DNA from: Scatosoma sp045576335
GTDB lineage: Bacteria; Bacillota; Clostridia; Christensenellales; Borkfalkiaceae
Assembly: GCA_045576335.1 (NCBI GenBank)
Contig: JAZNGH010000008.1
Coordinates: 31,497 to 95,496 of the forward strand
DNA: 64,000 nt
Reading direction: 5' to 3'
This document shows, in pieces, positions 57,679 through 64,000 of this stretch. The position numbers were made by a program, and so were the translations under genes. Under the pieces are notes generated by a model. That model did no database searches. It was not told the origin of the DNA and saw only the letters and a program-made list of their open reading frames with translations. The stretch's first letter is position 1; each line of letters opens with the position of its first letter.

Positions 57679-57721
57679 TAAAAAATAAAAGGCAAAGGCA
57701 AAACCCTTTCTCGCCTCTGCC
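57679..57721 (-). promoter_or_regulatory. Leader terminator (attenuator) of glnN
   Basis: Minus strand: GGCAGAGGC (57721-57713) pairs with GCCTTTGCC (57699-57691), one G-U pair, followed by TTTTATTTTTT (57690-57680). It lies between the promoter and the start codon, so it can stop transcription before glnN. Confidence 0.75.
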
Positions 57722-57730
57722 GTTAAAAAT

Positions 57731-57760
57731 ATTATACCTTATTTATAAGGCGTTTGTCAA
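57731..57760 (-). promoter_or_regulatory. Promoter of glnN
   Basis: Minus strand: TTGACA (57760-57755), 18 bp, TATAAT (57736-57731). The spacer contains the palindrome CCTTATAAATAAGG, a possible operator. Confidence 0.8.
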
Positions 57761-57816
57761 CGCTTCTAAAAACGGTTTTTTTCGATTTTTATATTTTGGC
57801 TCTTGAAATACCGCGT

Positions 57817-58023
57817 TTAATCAACGAAACCAAGCAAATAATCGGACGAAACTTCAAAATATTTGCATAAAGCAATAATATAACTTAACTTCGGCTCGTT
57901 AATTCCTTTTTCCCAATAGCTTATTGCCGAATAAGTCGTACCGATTGCAAGACCCAATTCCTTTTGGCTTAATCCTTTTGCCGTGCGTAATTCTTTTAAT
58001 CTTTTTCGAAATTCCATAGTCAT
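57817..58023 (-). CDS. XRE-family repressor of the adjacent cassette
   Basis: 68 residues, a bare HTH_3 domain: R-L-K-E-L-R-T-A-K-G-L-S-Q-K-E-L-G, recognition helix T-T-Y-S-A-I-S-Y-W-E-K-G-I, then N-E-P-K-L-S-Y-I. The divergent gene at 58120 shares an intergenic region with three CAAGAAATCTTG-type operators, the usual layout of autoregulated repressors. There is no Shine-Dalgarno: a TAAAAT box ends 6 nt before ATG 58023, so translation may be leaderless as for lambda cI; ATG 58017 is an alternative start. Confidence 0.88.
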   Translation of the reverse strand: MTMEFRKRLKELRTAKGLSQKELGLAIGTTYSAISYWEKGINEPKLSYIIALCKYFEVSSDYLLGFVD

Positions 58024-58035
58024 AATAATATTTTA

Positions 58036-58102
58036 CAAGAAATCTTGATAAAAGTCTTGACTTTCAAGAAATCTTGATGTATAATATATTCAAGAAAACT
58101 TG
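58036..58102. promoter_or_regulatory. Three palindromic operators of XRE cassette 1
   Basis: CAAGAAATCTTG at 58036-58047 and 58065-58076, and CAAGAAAACTTG at 58091-58102. Centres are 29 and 26 bp apart. The second lies between the -35 and -10 boxes of the plus-strand promoter, the third over its start site, and the first faces the repressor gene. Confidence 0.85.
58057..58085 (+). promoter_or_regulatory. Promoter of the Cys-rich protein gene
   Basis: TTGACT (58057-58062), 17 bp spacer containing operator 2, TATAAT (58080-58085). Confidence 0.85.
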
Positions 58103-58119
58103 AAACGGGAGAAAAAGCT

Positions 58120-58437
58120 ATGCCGAGAAAGAATAAAACTTGTAGCAGTTGCGGAAATTACGGGGCATATTATAAAAAAGGGTATTGCCATTTTTTCAAG
58201 CAAGATTGCGGTTTTTGTACTTTACATAAAGAAATCGTGGATAAAAACTACGGTTGCGACAAATGGAAAGAGGATATCATTCGTCGTAAATTACGAAAAA
58301 GTACGCTTATGCGTGCATTGCGTGAAATTTTGACGGATATTGCGGAGATACGCCAAATCATAGGGGAGGAGCGGCACTACGAGGATTTTTTGACTGTGAA
58401 CGAGGAGGATTTCTTGAATAACGATAAAGAAAAATGA
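58120..58437 (+). CDS. Small Cys-rich protein under XRE control, function unknown
   Basis: 105 residues, GGGAG before ATG. Cysteines lie in C-S-S-C-G-N-Y (8 and 11), G-Y-C-H-F-F-K-Q-D-C-G-F-C-T-L-H and Y-G-C-D-K-W, a layout that could hold a zinc or Fe-S cluster. A basic helix (I-I-R-R-K-L-R-K-S-T-L-M-R) and an acidic C-terminal tail (N-E-E-D-F-L-N-N-D-K-E-K) follow. I do not recognise the family. Three operators and a strong promoter mean it is normally repressed and can be highly expressed once the XRE protein is released. Confidence 0.75.
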   Translation: MPRKNKTCSSCGNYGAYYKKGYCHFFKQDCGFCTLHKEIVDKNYGCDKWKEDIIRRKLRKSTLMRALREILTDIAEIRQIIGEERHYEDFLTVNEEDFLNNDKEK

Positions 58438-58459
58438 TGATGTGGTGAGGCTTTACCTA

Positions 58460-59203
58460 TTATTTTTGCGGAAAAGTAGGGGTGTCTTGCCGTTCGGGCA
58501 TAAATTTCCAATACCGCGCGGGCATATATCCGCGCATTTGCTTTAACCGCTCGCGCGAGGGGATATTCACCGCCGCGTAATACCGCTTCCACAGCGATTG
58601 CCAGCCCTCCTCGTTTGCGGAAAGCAAAATTTCCGCTTGCGAAAGGGGCGCAACGAAAACGTTTTTCCCGTCGTACACCGCCGCTTTTTTGCGCTTCACG
58701 TCGTGCAGTACGAACGGGAATTTGGGAAGCCGCGCCCGAAAATGCGGCACGAGCAAATCGCAAATATCGTTATCGGGCGAAAAGGGCGCGTACAGCGCGC
58801 CGCTTTGCGTTTCGATAAAACGGATAAAGCCGTGAAAACGGTGAATTTCCAAACCGACCTTGCGAAGATAAGTGTCCGCGGTAAACGCGGCGTCGTTTGC
58901 CAAATCGCTCCGTACGGGGCGTTTGCATTGTGCAAGATAGCGCAAATACGCAAAGGCTACCTGCTCGCAATCCTCCTCGCCCGAGCGAAGCAAAAGCGCA
59001 AGCTCGCGTATGCAATTTTTATCAAACGAGCATAACCGTTTTTTCGCCTTTTCCGCTTTGTTTTCGTCCGTTTGCACGAACACGGGCGTTTGTCCGAGCA
59101 GCATTTGCGTTCGGCGCGAGCTGACCACCGCGTCCTCGTCCGTAAAGGCGAGCAAAAACGCCGTCAAAAACCCGTTTTCCGTTCCGTCGAATATGTATAA
59201 CAT
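58460..59203 (-). CDS. TIGR03915-type putative DNA repair protein (DUF4130)
   Basis: 247 residues, GAGGTG before ATG. Typical start L-Y-I-F-D-G-T-E-N-G-F-L-T-A and later R-F-H-G-F-I-R-F, A-P-F-S-P-D-N-D-I and D-V-K-R-K-K-A-A-V-Y-D. The C-terminal part resembles the R-Q-M-R-x-Y-M-P-x-R-Y-W end of this family. It is paired 28 bp downstream of the TIGR03916-type radical SAM protein, the constant genomic partner. A DNA modification or repair role is proposed for the pair in family annotations; no activity can be read from sequence. Confidence 0.88.
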   Translation of the reverse strand: MLYIFDGTENGFLTAFLLAFTDEDAVVSSRRTQMLLGQTPVFVQTDENKAEKAKKRLCSFDKNCIRELALLLRSGEEDCEQVAFAYLRYLAQCKRPVRSDLANDAAFTADTYLRKVGLEIHRFHGFIRFIETQSGALYAPFSPDNDICDLLVPHFRARLPKFPFVLHDVKRKKAAVYDGKNVFVAPLSQAEILLSANEEGWQSLWKRYYAAVNIPSRERLKQMRGYMPARYWKFMPERQDTPTFPQK

Positions 59204-59231
59204 AGTTCACCTCGTACACGGTATGCCCGTT

Positions 59232-60542
59232 TTATAACTCGCCCGTCAACGCTTTTTTGGCGTTTAGGGTATCCGAAAGCCGTATTTTCCGCTCGTCCAC
59301 CCGTACGCAATCGGGCAAAAGGGAAAACATATCCACCTGACTTGCGTTTTCGCCGTTTTCCGCCGCGACGAGAAAGCCCTTGACGGCGCACTCGTTTTTC
59401 GCACCGTAAAATTTCCCGTTGCAGGTGATAAAATGCTTGGCGCGTTTGAGCGCGATCCGCATTTTCACGAGGTCCTCAAACGCTAGCTTGGTATATTGCC
59501 GCGCCTGCAAAATTTTATGCGCGTTACGCACGCCGATCCCTGGTACGCGCAATAGGCTTTCCAAGGGCGCGCGGTTGATTTCCACGGGGAATAGGTGTAG
59601 ATTTTTCAACGCCCACGCGCATTTGGGGTCAAACTCCAAGGCAAGATTTTCCCCCTCCGAAACGATTTCCTCGACCGTAAACCCGTAAAAGCGTAAGAGC
59701 CAGTCCGCTTGATACAAGCGGTGCTCGCGGAGCTGTCCTGCACCCACGTCGGGCAGAAGCGAATCCCGCACGACGGGCACGTACGAGGAATAGTACACCC
59801 GCTTCATATCCATAGAACGGTATAACGCTTGCGTCAAACGCAAAATCTGCCCGTCCCGTTCGGGGGAAGCCCCGATAATCATTTGCGTCGTTTGCCCCGC
59901 GGGCAAAAAATGCCCCTTGGCAAAGCCCTTTTTCTTCTCTTCCACGAACGCGGTCTTTTCCGTCGTAAGCTGTCGCATCGGCAACAGCAAGCTGCTTTTA
60001 TCCTTTTGCGGCGCGAGCAGCTTTAAGCTCTGCTCGCTCGGCAATTCCATATTATAGCTCATTCTGTCCGCATATAACGCCGCTTGCCGATTGAGCTCGG
60101 GGTCGGCGCGGGGAATGCCTTTGAGGTGGATATACCCGTGAAATCCGTACTCCGTCCGTAGCTTTTTCACGACGAGGAGCAGCTTTTCCATCGTATGATT
60201 TGGATTTTTCCATACCGCGGAGGAGAGGAATAGCCCCTCGATATAATTACGCTTGTAAAAATCCATCGTCAGCTCGCAAATCTCGTCGGGCGTCGCACTC
60301 ACGCGCGACACGTCCGCCGAAACGCGATTGGGACAGTATTTGCAATCATACACGCAATCGTTAGAAAGAAGTATCTTCAAAAGCGATACGCACCTGCCGT
60401 CAGGCGTGAACGAATGACAGCAGCCCGCAACGTACCCATTCCCGATCCCGCCCTCGTTTTTACGCTTGCTCCCCGACGACGAACACGACACGTCGTATTT
60501 CGCACTCTCCGTTAAAATTTTCAGCTTCTCTTCCGTAATCAT
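59232..60542 (-). CDS. TIGR03916-type radical SAM protein, putative DNA modification/repair
   Basis: 436 residues from ATG 60542 (MITEEKLKIL). Radical SAM cluster motif C-V-Y-D-C-K-Y-C-P-N-R. An upstream G-Y-V-A-G-C-C-H-S-F-T-P-D-G-R-C-V-S-L-L-K segment is family-specific. The C-terminal helix-hairpin-helix (L-L-R-V-P-G-I-G-V-R-N-A-H-K-I-L) would bind DNA without base specificity. There is no Shine-Dalgarno: TATAAT ends exactly 6 nt before the ATG, so the transcript probably starts on the initiation codon. Operon with the DUF4130 gene. Confidence 0.9.
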   Translation of the reverse strand: MITEEKLKILTESAKYDVSCSSSGSKRKNEGGIGNGYVAGCCHSFTPDGRCVSLLKILLSNDCVYDCKYCPNRVSADVSRVSATPDEICELTMDFYKRNYIEGLFLSSAVWKNPNHTMEKLLLVVKKLRTEYGFHGYIHLKGIPRADPELNRQAALYADRMSYNMELPSEQSLKLLAPQKDKSSLLLPMRQLTTEKTAFVEEKKKGFAKGHFLPAGQTTQMIIGASPERDGQILRLTQALYRSMDMKRVYYSSYVPVVRDSLLPDVGAGQLREHRLYQADWLLRFYGFTVEEIVSEGENLALEFDPKCAWALKNLHLFPVEINRAPLESLLRVPGIGVRNAHKILQARQYTKLAFEDLVKMRIALKRAKHFITCNGKFYGAKNECAVKGFLVAAENGENASQVDMFSLLPDCVRVDERKIRLSDTLNAKKALTGEL

Positions 60543-60548
60543 AGTTTC

Positions 60549-60577
60549 ATTATACACCAACGGAAATTAAAAGTCAA
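60549..60577 (-). promoter_or_regulatory. Promoter of the TIGR03916/03915 operon (leaderless arrangement)
   Basis: Minus strand: TTGACT (60577-60572), 17 bp, TATAAT (60554-60549), 6 nt, ATG (60542-60540). Confidence 0.8.
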
Positions 60578-60605
60578 ACATTTGTTCGTGTTTTTAGAGA
60601 TAAAA

Positions 60606-60629
60606 AATAACGAAATTGCTTTCGTTATT
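60606..60629 (-). terminator. Terminator of pnuC
   Basis: AATAACGAAA (60606-60615) pairs with TTTCGTTATT (60620-60629), loop TTGC; T-run on the minus strand. The stem begins inside the last codons of pnuC. Confidence 0.8.
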
Positions 60630-61311
60630 CTTGGGCTTGTCTGTTTTGTATGCGTTTCCAGTTGATAAACGCGTATAGGTCGTTGAAGAGAAAGGCGATA
60701 AAGCAAACGACCATAGGAAGATAGGAGAGGGATTGAAAGCAAGCGGCTATCCAAAGCACGACGAGCACGATATCGTTGGCGGCGTAGGCAACGGCATACG
60801 CGCGGCTTCGTAAAATCATTAGCATAGAAGCGAAAAAGCTCGTTGTGACTGAGATTGTGCTCACGATAAGGTTGTTGGTGTTAAAGTATGCCAAAATGAA
60901 ATAGAATGCCACGGTCACCGCGATTGCGGCGACGCTCAACCACAGCCATTTTTTGGCGGTCATACTCGACACCTTCACCTCACTTGCACCCTTGTCGGAG
61001 GGATTTTTCAGCCAGCTCACGCAAGCCACCGCCGCGCTGGGTAACGACATTCCAAGATAGGTAATCATTTCTCCGAAGTAGCGTTGTTCCCAAGACACGA
61101 GCGCGTATAAGATGCTGAACGCAATGATAAGGAATTGTCCGATTACGTTGCCCTTTGCCAAAAATATGAGCGCAGTCACGCCCAAAAGCGAAGCGATTAA
61201 GGTAAGCGTGTGAAAATCGCCGCTTAACGAAAAGCTCAAAGCGATTGCGAGCGTAGAAACGCCCCAAAGCCCCCATTCAAACGGAGAGAAATAAGCAAAT
61301 ACTTTTTTCAT
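60625..61311 (-). CDS. pnuC: Nicotinamide riboside transporter PnuC-like
   Basis: 228 residues, about seven transmembrane helices. Typical features: L-L-G-V-T-A-L-I-F-L-A-K-G-N near helix 2, F-S-I-L-Y-A-L-V-S-W-E-Q-R-Y-F-G-E-M after helix 3, and C-terminal F-N-D-L-Y-A-F-I-N-W. Moves nicotinamide riboside (or a related nucleoside) by facilitated diffusion. It starts 12 bp after the XRE gene stop with no clear Shine-Dalgarno, so it is likely read from the XRE transcript. No NAD-dependent repressor site is visible. Confidence 0.88.
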   Translation of the reverse strand: MKKVFAYFSPFEWGLWGVSTLAIALSFSLSGDFHTLTLIASLLGVTALIFLAKGNVIGQFLIIAFSILYALVSWEQRYFGEMITYLGMSLPSAAVACVSWLKNPSDKGASEVKVSSMTAKKWLWLSVAAIAVTVAFYFILAYFNTNNLIVSTISVTTSFFASMLMILRSRAYAVAYAANDIVLVVLWIAACFQSLSYLPMVVCFIAFLFNDLYAFINWKRIQNRQAQE

Positions 61312-61323
61312 AACGAAATAATT

Positions 61324-61665
61324 TTAATCTTTTTTCGATAAAAAAGTCAAGTAATCCGCAAGGCTTTGTTTCTCTTTTGTTCGTAAAACGCGAAAATTTT
61401 TCAACAATAGCTTTTCTTCGTTGGATAAAACCCGTTCTTGTGAAAAATCGGCTAAAACGGTCACGTTCCCGAAATCGTCGGACCGACCTAATAAATAATC
61501 TACGCTGCATTGAAAATAATCTGCAATCACAACAAGCATTTTTAACGACGGCTCGTTAATCCCGTTTTCATAATTTGCATACACTTGCCGACTAATCTTA
61601 AATATGGCAGCAAGCTCCGCTTGCGTTTTTCCTGCTTCTTCCCGTAAGGCTTTTAATCGTAACAT
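61324..61665 (-). CDS. XRE-family regulator of the second cassette
   Basis: 113 residues from ATG 61665 (AGGAGG 7 nt upstream; the longer frame runs into operator DNA). N-terminal HTH_3: L-K-A-L-R-E-E-A-G-K-T-Q-A-E-L-A, recognition segment I-S-R-Q-V-Y-A-N-Y-E-N-G-I, then N-E-P-S-L. A short C-terminal helical extension (E-E-K-L-L-L-K-N-F-R-V-L) may dimerise or sense a ligand. The intergenic region to the divergent lipoprotein gene carries GCAAGAAATTCTTGC-type operators. pnuC follows on the same strand. Confidence 0.88.
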   Translation of the reverse strand: MLRLKALREEAGKTQAELAAIFKISRQVYANYENGINEPSLKMLVVIADYFQCSVDYLLGRSDDFGNVTVLADFSQERVLSNEEKLLLKNFRVLRTKEKQSLADYLTFLSKKD

Positions 61666-61689
61666 CACGCTTCCTCCTATTGGATTATA

Positions 61690-61762
61690 GCAAGAATTTA
61701 TTGCAAAATACTTGACTTGCAAGAAATAATTTCCTATAATATATTATGCAAGAAATTCTTGC
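61690..61762. promoter_or_regulatory. Operators of XRE cassette 2
   Basis: GCAAGAATTTATTGC at 61690-61704, a half-site TGCAAGAAAT at 61718-61727, and the perfect palindrome GCAAGAAATTCTTGC at 61748-61762. Positions relative to the plus-strand promoter (before -35, in the spacer, over the start) copy those of cassette 1; the half-site core CAAGA is shared. Confidence 0.82.
61712..61740 (+). promoter_or_regulatory. Promoter of the InlB-repeat lipoprotein gene
   Basis: TTGACT (61712-61717), 17 bp spacer with operator half-site, TATAAT (61735-61740). Confidence 0.82.
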
Positions 61763-61785
61763 GTAATACAGCAAAAGGATAGTTT

Positions 61786-63999
61786 ATGAAAAGAAAAGCA
61801 GTCCACCTTTTTAACACGTTACTTTTTATTACGATGTGTTTTTGTTTTCTCGTAGCTTGTGGACAAGCATACAAGGATAATCAAAGTGCGTCGTCAATGT
61901 CGATACAAAGTGAAAGTTCTTGGTTTCCGCCGCACATATATACGCTTTCGTATGAGGCGGGCGAGGGCGGGTCTATTACGGGTGAACGGGAGCAAACGGT
62001 GCAAAGCGGCGAGGACGGCACGCTGGTCAAAGCCGTACCTGATTACGGTTACGTGTTCTTGGAATGGAGCGACGGATTGCCTTTGCAAACAAGGCAAGAT
62101 ACTTGTGTGCAAGAAAATCTTGCGTTCACTGCGTATTTTCGATTTGTTTTGGATATTTACACCGTAGAATATCAAACGACGACGGGCGGAAGCGTGCAGG
62201 GTGAGATAGAGCAATCCATAATCGAGGGTATGGACGGCACGGAGGTTACGGCAACGCCTTACGAAGGTTATAAATTCGTCGGTTGGAGCGACGGCGTAAA
62301 AGAAGCGACGAGGTTGGAAAAAGAGGTACAGGACAATATAACCGTGCGGGCGATTTTCGAAAAAATCCCGACCTTTACCGTTTCATACGGCGACCAAGCG
62401 TATATAAGTGGCAGAGCAGAACAAACGGTATTTATCGGCGAAAACACTGAGGTTGTGAGAGTAATCGTGCCCGAGAGCTATCAATTTATGGGCTGGTCGG
62501 ACGGATATGCAAGTACGGAGAGAACGGACGAAAATATCCAAGAAAATATTTCCGTATATCCGATTTTGAAAAGATTTTATACCTTCACGTATCTCTTTGA
62601 TATTACGACCTCGGGCAATTACCCCGATACTTCGGGTGAATGGTTGACGTTTACCACGGAAACGAACACTCAAAAGGTACTTGACGGCGAATACGGCTAT
62701 CCCGTTCGCGTAATCGAACGCGACGGCTTCGAGTTTACGGGCTGGTCGGACGGGTATACGGGAAAGGAACGAACGGATTTGGCACAGGGTGCGGATATCA
62801 CCGTCACGGCGTATTTCGTACAAAACTTTGCGGTAAATTGTTATGCAACCGCGGGCGGAAGCATAACGACGGACGGTGATAAAAAAACGGACGAAATCAA
62901 GCAAACGGTACGTTTTGGGGAATATTCCAAGCCCGTTTACGCGATTCCCGACGAGGGGTATCATTTTGTAGGGTGGCGTTTTTTTGACTCGTATTACGAT
63001 ACGTATGAAAATTCGCTCGAACGAGGCTTTACGGATAGATGGGCAAATTATCAAAACGTTAACGAATATTACGCGATATTCGAAAAAATCGTATATTCGT
63101 ATAGTTGTACGATAAGCAGAGGTAACGGTTACGTTGATTTATCCTCGCCCACAGCGAGTATAGACAATAATTTCACCGTCACCGCGACGGCGATTGCCGA
63201 AGTGGGATATATATTCCATAGCTGGTCTGACGGAAAGACGGAAGCAACGCGCACGGATGTTTTGACGGAAGATTTCTCCGTTTACGCAAGATTTGCAAGA
63301 AAAGTAACGCTGATAGCTACGGAGGGCGGCTCGATTTTAGATGAGAACGGAAACCGCGTGCAAACGCTTACCATTACGCTTTGGGATAGCTATATATTCG
63401 TGGAAGCAGTCGCCGACGAGGGTTATGAGGTGAACGGTTGGTCATACAGGGCGGATGCAGGCTGGTGGAATTCTTACGGCAGCAAGCTAATGATACAGCC
63501 TGAATTTGCCGAATCTACGTATTACGCGTTTTTTACGAAAATAGAATATTCGTATACCTGTACGGTAAGTAGAGGCAACGGTTATATTGAGTTATCCTCG
63601 TCCACGGCGAGCATAGACAATAATTTCACCGTCACCGCGACGGCAGTTGCCGAAGAGGGATATGTATTCCATAGCTGGTCGGACGGAAAGACGGAAGCAA
63701 CGCGTACGGATATCTTGACGGGAGATTTCTCCGTTTACGCAAGATTTGCAAGAAAAATAACGCTAATCGCGACGGAGGGCGGCTCGATTTTAGATGAGAA
63801 CGGAAACCGCGTGCAAACGCTTACGATTGCGCTTTGGGATAGCAATATATACGTGCAGGCAGTCGCCGACGAGGGTTATAAAGTGTACGGTTGGTCACAC
63901 GAGGCGGACGCGAGCTGGTGGGATTCTTACAGCAGTACGCTATTGATACAGCCTGAATTTGCCGAATCTACGTATTACGCGTTTTTCTATGCACAATAA
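61786..63999 (+). CDS. Surface lipoprotein with divergent InlB B-repeats
   Basis: 737 residues, complete in the window. Signal peptide with lipobox L-V-A-C (lipidated Cys25). After it come repeats of the divergent InlB B-repeat type: E-G-G-S-I/V, then G-Y-x-F-x-G-W-S-D-G and a closing V-x-A-x-F strand; W-S-D-G recurs at about 94, 167, 237, 320, 480 and 631. The last 300 residues are two 151-residue units (about 434-584 and 585-735) nearly identical in protein and DNA. No LPXTG anchor. Probably exposed on the cell surface; binding partner unknown. Repressed by the divergent XRE protein, by inference. Confidence 0.88.
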   Translation: MKRKAVHLFNTLLFITMCFCFLVACGQAYKDNQSASSMSIQSESSWFPPHIYTLSYEAGEGGSITGEREQTVQSGEDGTLVKAVPDYGYVFLEWSDGLPLQTRQDTCVQENLAFTAYFRFVLDIYTVEYQTTTGGSVQGEIEQSIIEGMDGTEVTATPYEGYKFVGWSDGVKEATRLEKEVQDNITVRAIFEKIPTFTVSYGDQAYISGRAEQTVFIGENTEVVRVIVPESYQFMGWSDGYASTERTDENIQENISVYPILKRFYTFTYLFDITTSGNYPDTSGEWLTFTTETNTQKVLDGEYGYPVRVIERDGFEFTGWSDGYTGKERTDLAQGADITVTAYFVQNFAVNCYATAGGSITTDGDKKTDEIKQTVRFGEYSKPVYAIPDEGYHFVGWRFFDSYYDTYENSLERGFTDRWANYQNVNEYYAIFEKIVYSYSCTISRGNGYVDLSSPTASIDNNFTVTATAIAEVGYIFHSWSDGKTEATRTDVLTEDFSVYARFARKVTLIATEGGSILDENGNRVQTLTITLWDSYIFVEAVADEGYEVNGWSYRADAGWWNSYGSKLMIQPEFAESTYYAFFTKIEYSYTCTVSRGNGYIELSSSTASIDNNFTVTATAVAEEGYVFHSWSDGKTEATRTDILTGDFSVYARFARKITLIATEGGSILDENGNRVQTLTIALWDSNIYVQAVADEGYKVYGWSHEADASWWDSYSSTLLIQPEFAESTYYAFFYAQ
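63091..63996 (+). repeat. Tandem 453 bp coding repeat
   Basis: Bases 63091-63543 and 63544-63996 are two direct copies with scattered, mostly third-position differences. They encode the two 151-residue C-terminal units of the lipoprotein. Confidence 0.85.
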
Positions 64000-64000
64000 C

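Noticed and set aside
1..64000. CRISPR arrays
   Set aside because: No regularly spaced short direct repeats or cas genes were seen; the only tandem repeats are coding repeats in the lipoprotein.

Overview
This 64 kb window is a chromosomal segment of a low-to-mid GC Bacillota, most likely an uncultured gut-type clostridium. The evidence is indirect: a type III glutamine synthetase, a SigB/SigF-type sigma factor with partner-switching regulators, a DUF421/DUF4363 pair, ECF-type vitamin transporters under riboswitches, the TIGR03915/TIGR03916-type DNA repair pair, an ssrA tag ending in NYALAA, and many promoters of the form TTGACA-17 bp-TATAAT. No rRNA operon, CRISPR array or intact prophage is visible. 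I cannot place it below the class level.

Layout. 1-4 kb: two tandem paralogous lipoproteins (the first cut by the window edge), an ArsB/NhaD-like permease, a frame-broken ferredoxin-type gene and two unknown proteins. 4.1-7.1 kb: a compact putative restriction-modification pair (PD-(D/E)XK nuclease plus beta-class Mod-like methyltransferase), then tRNA-Ser(UGA). 7.2-15.3 kb: epimerase, ribbon-helix-helix and SPFH genes, an ABC-F ATPase, a PflX-like radical SAM protein, metK and asnA. 15.5-23.5 kb: secA, prfB, tsaD, a metal-exporter-like permease and a four-gene sigma-factor module. 23.5-31.8 kb: an unknown membrane protein, a PucR-type regulator, an S41 protease, transketolase and a phosphohexomutase. 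31.9-37.1 kb: two riboswitch-controlled vitamin uptake loci (cobalamin: DUF4430 lipoprotein plus ECF S component; tetrahydrofolate: FolT) around a UDP-sugar pyrophosphorylase. 37.2-47.4 kb: a plus-strand run of lgt, pncB, lspA, an RluA-family pseudouridine synthase, a DUF512 radical SAM gene, der, plsY, trkA and trkH. 47.4-49.4 kb: tmRNA followed by a small SLOG/HTH island. 49.4-57.7 kb: ZIP transporter, fakA-like kinase, HAD phosphatase, GH3 glycosidase, nadE and type III glutamine synthetase with a leader terminator. 57.8-64 kb: two look-alike self-repressed XRE cassettes, one facing a small Cys-rich protein and one facing a 737-residue InlB-repeat lipoprotein, separated by the TIGR03915/16 pair and pnuC.

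The most unusual observations are: (i) the nuclease-methyltransferase pair, with no Res helicase; (ii) a sigma module carrying two non-canonical HATPase-fold proteins; (iii) two XRE cassettes with the same three-operator promoter design; (iv) a non-autonomous, TA-flanked, terminal-inverted-repeat element in two full copies plus a remnant, one copy in the 5' leader of a pyrophosphorylase gene; (v) genes lacking a Shine-Dalgarno whose -10 box lies exactly 6 nt before ATG, suggesting leaderless mRNAs; (vi) a 25 bp perfect inverted copy of the ssrA 3' end.
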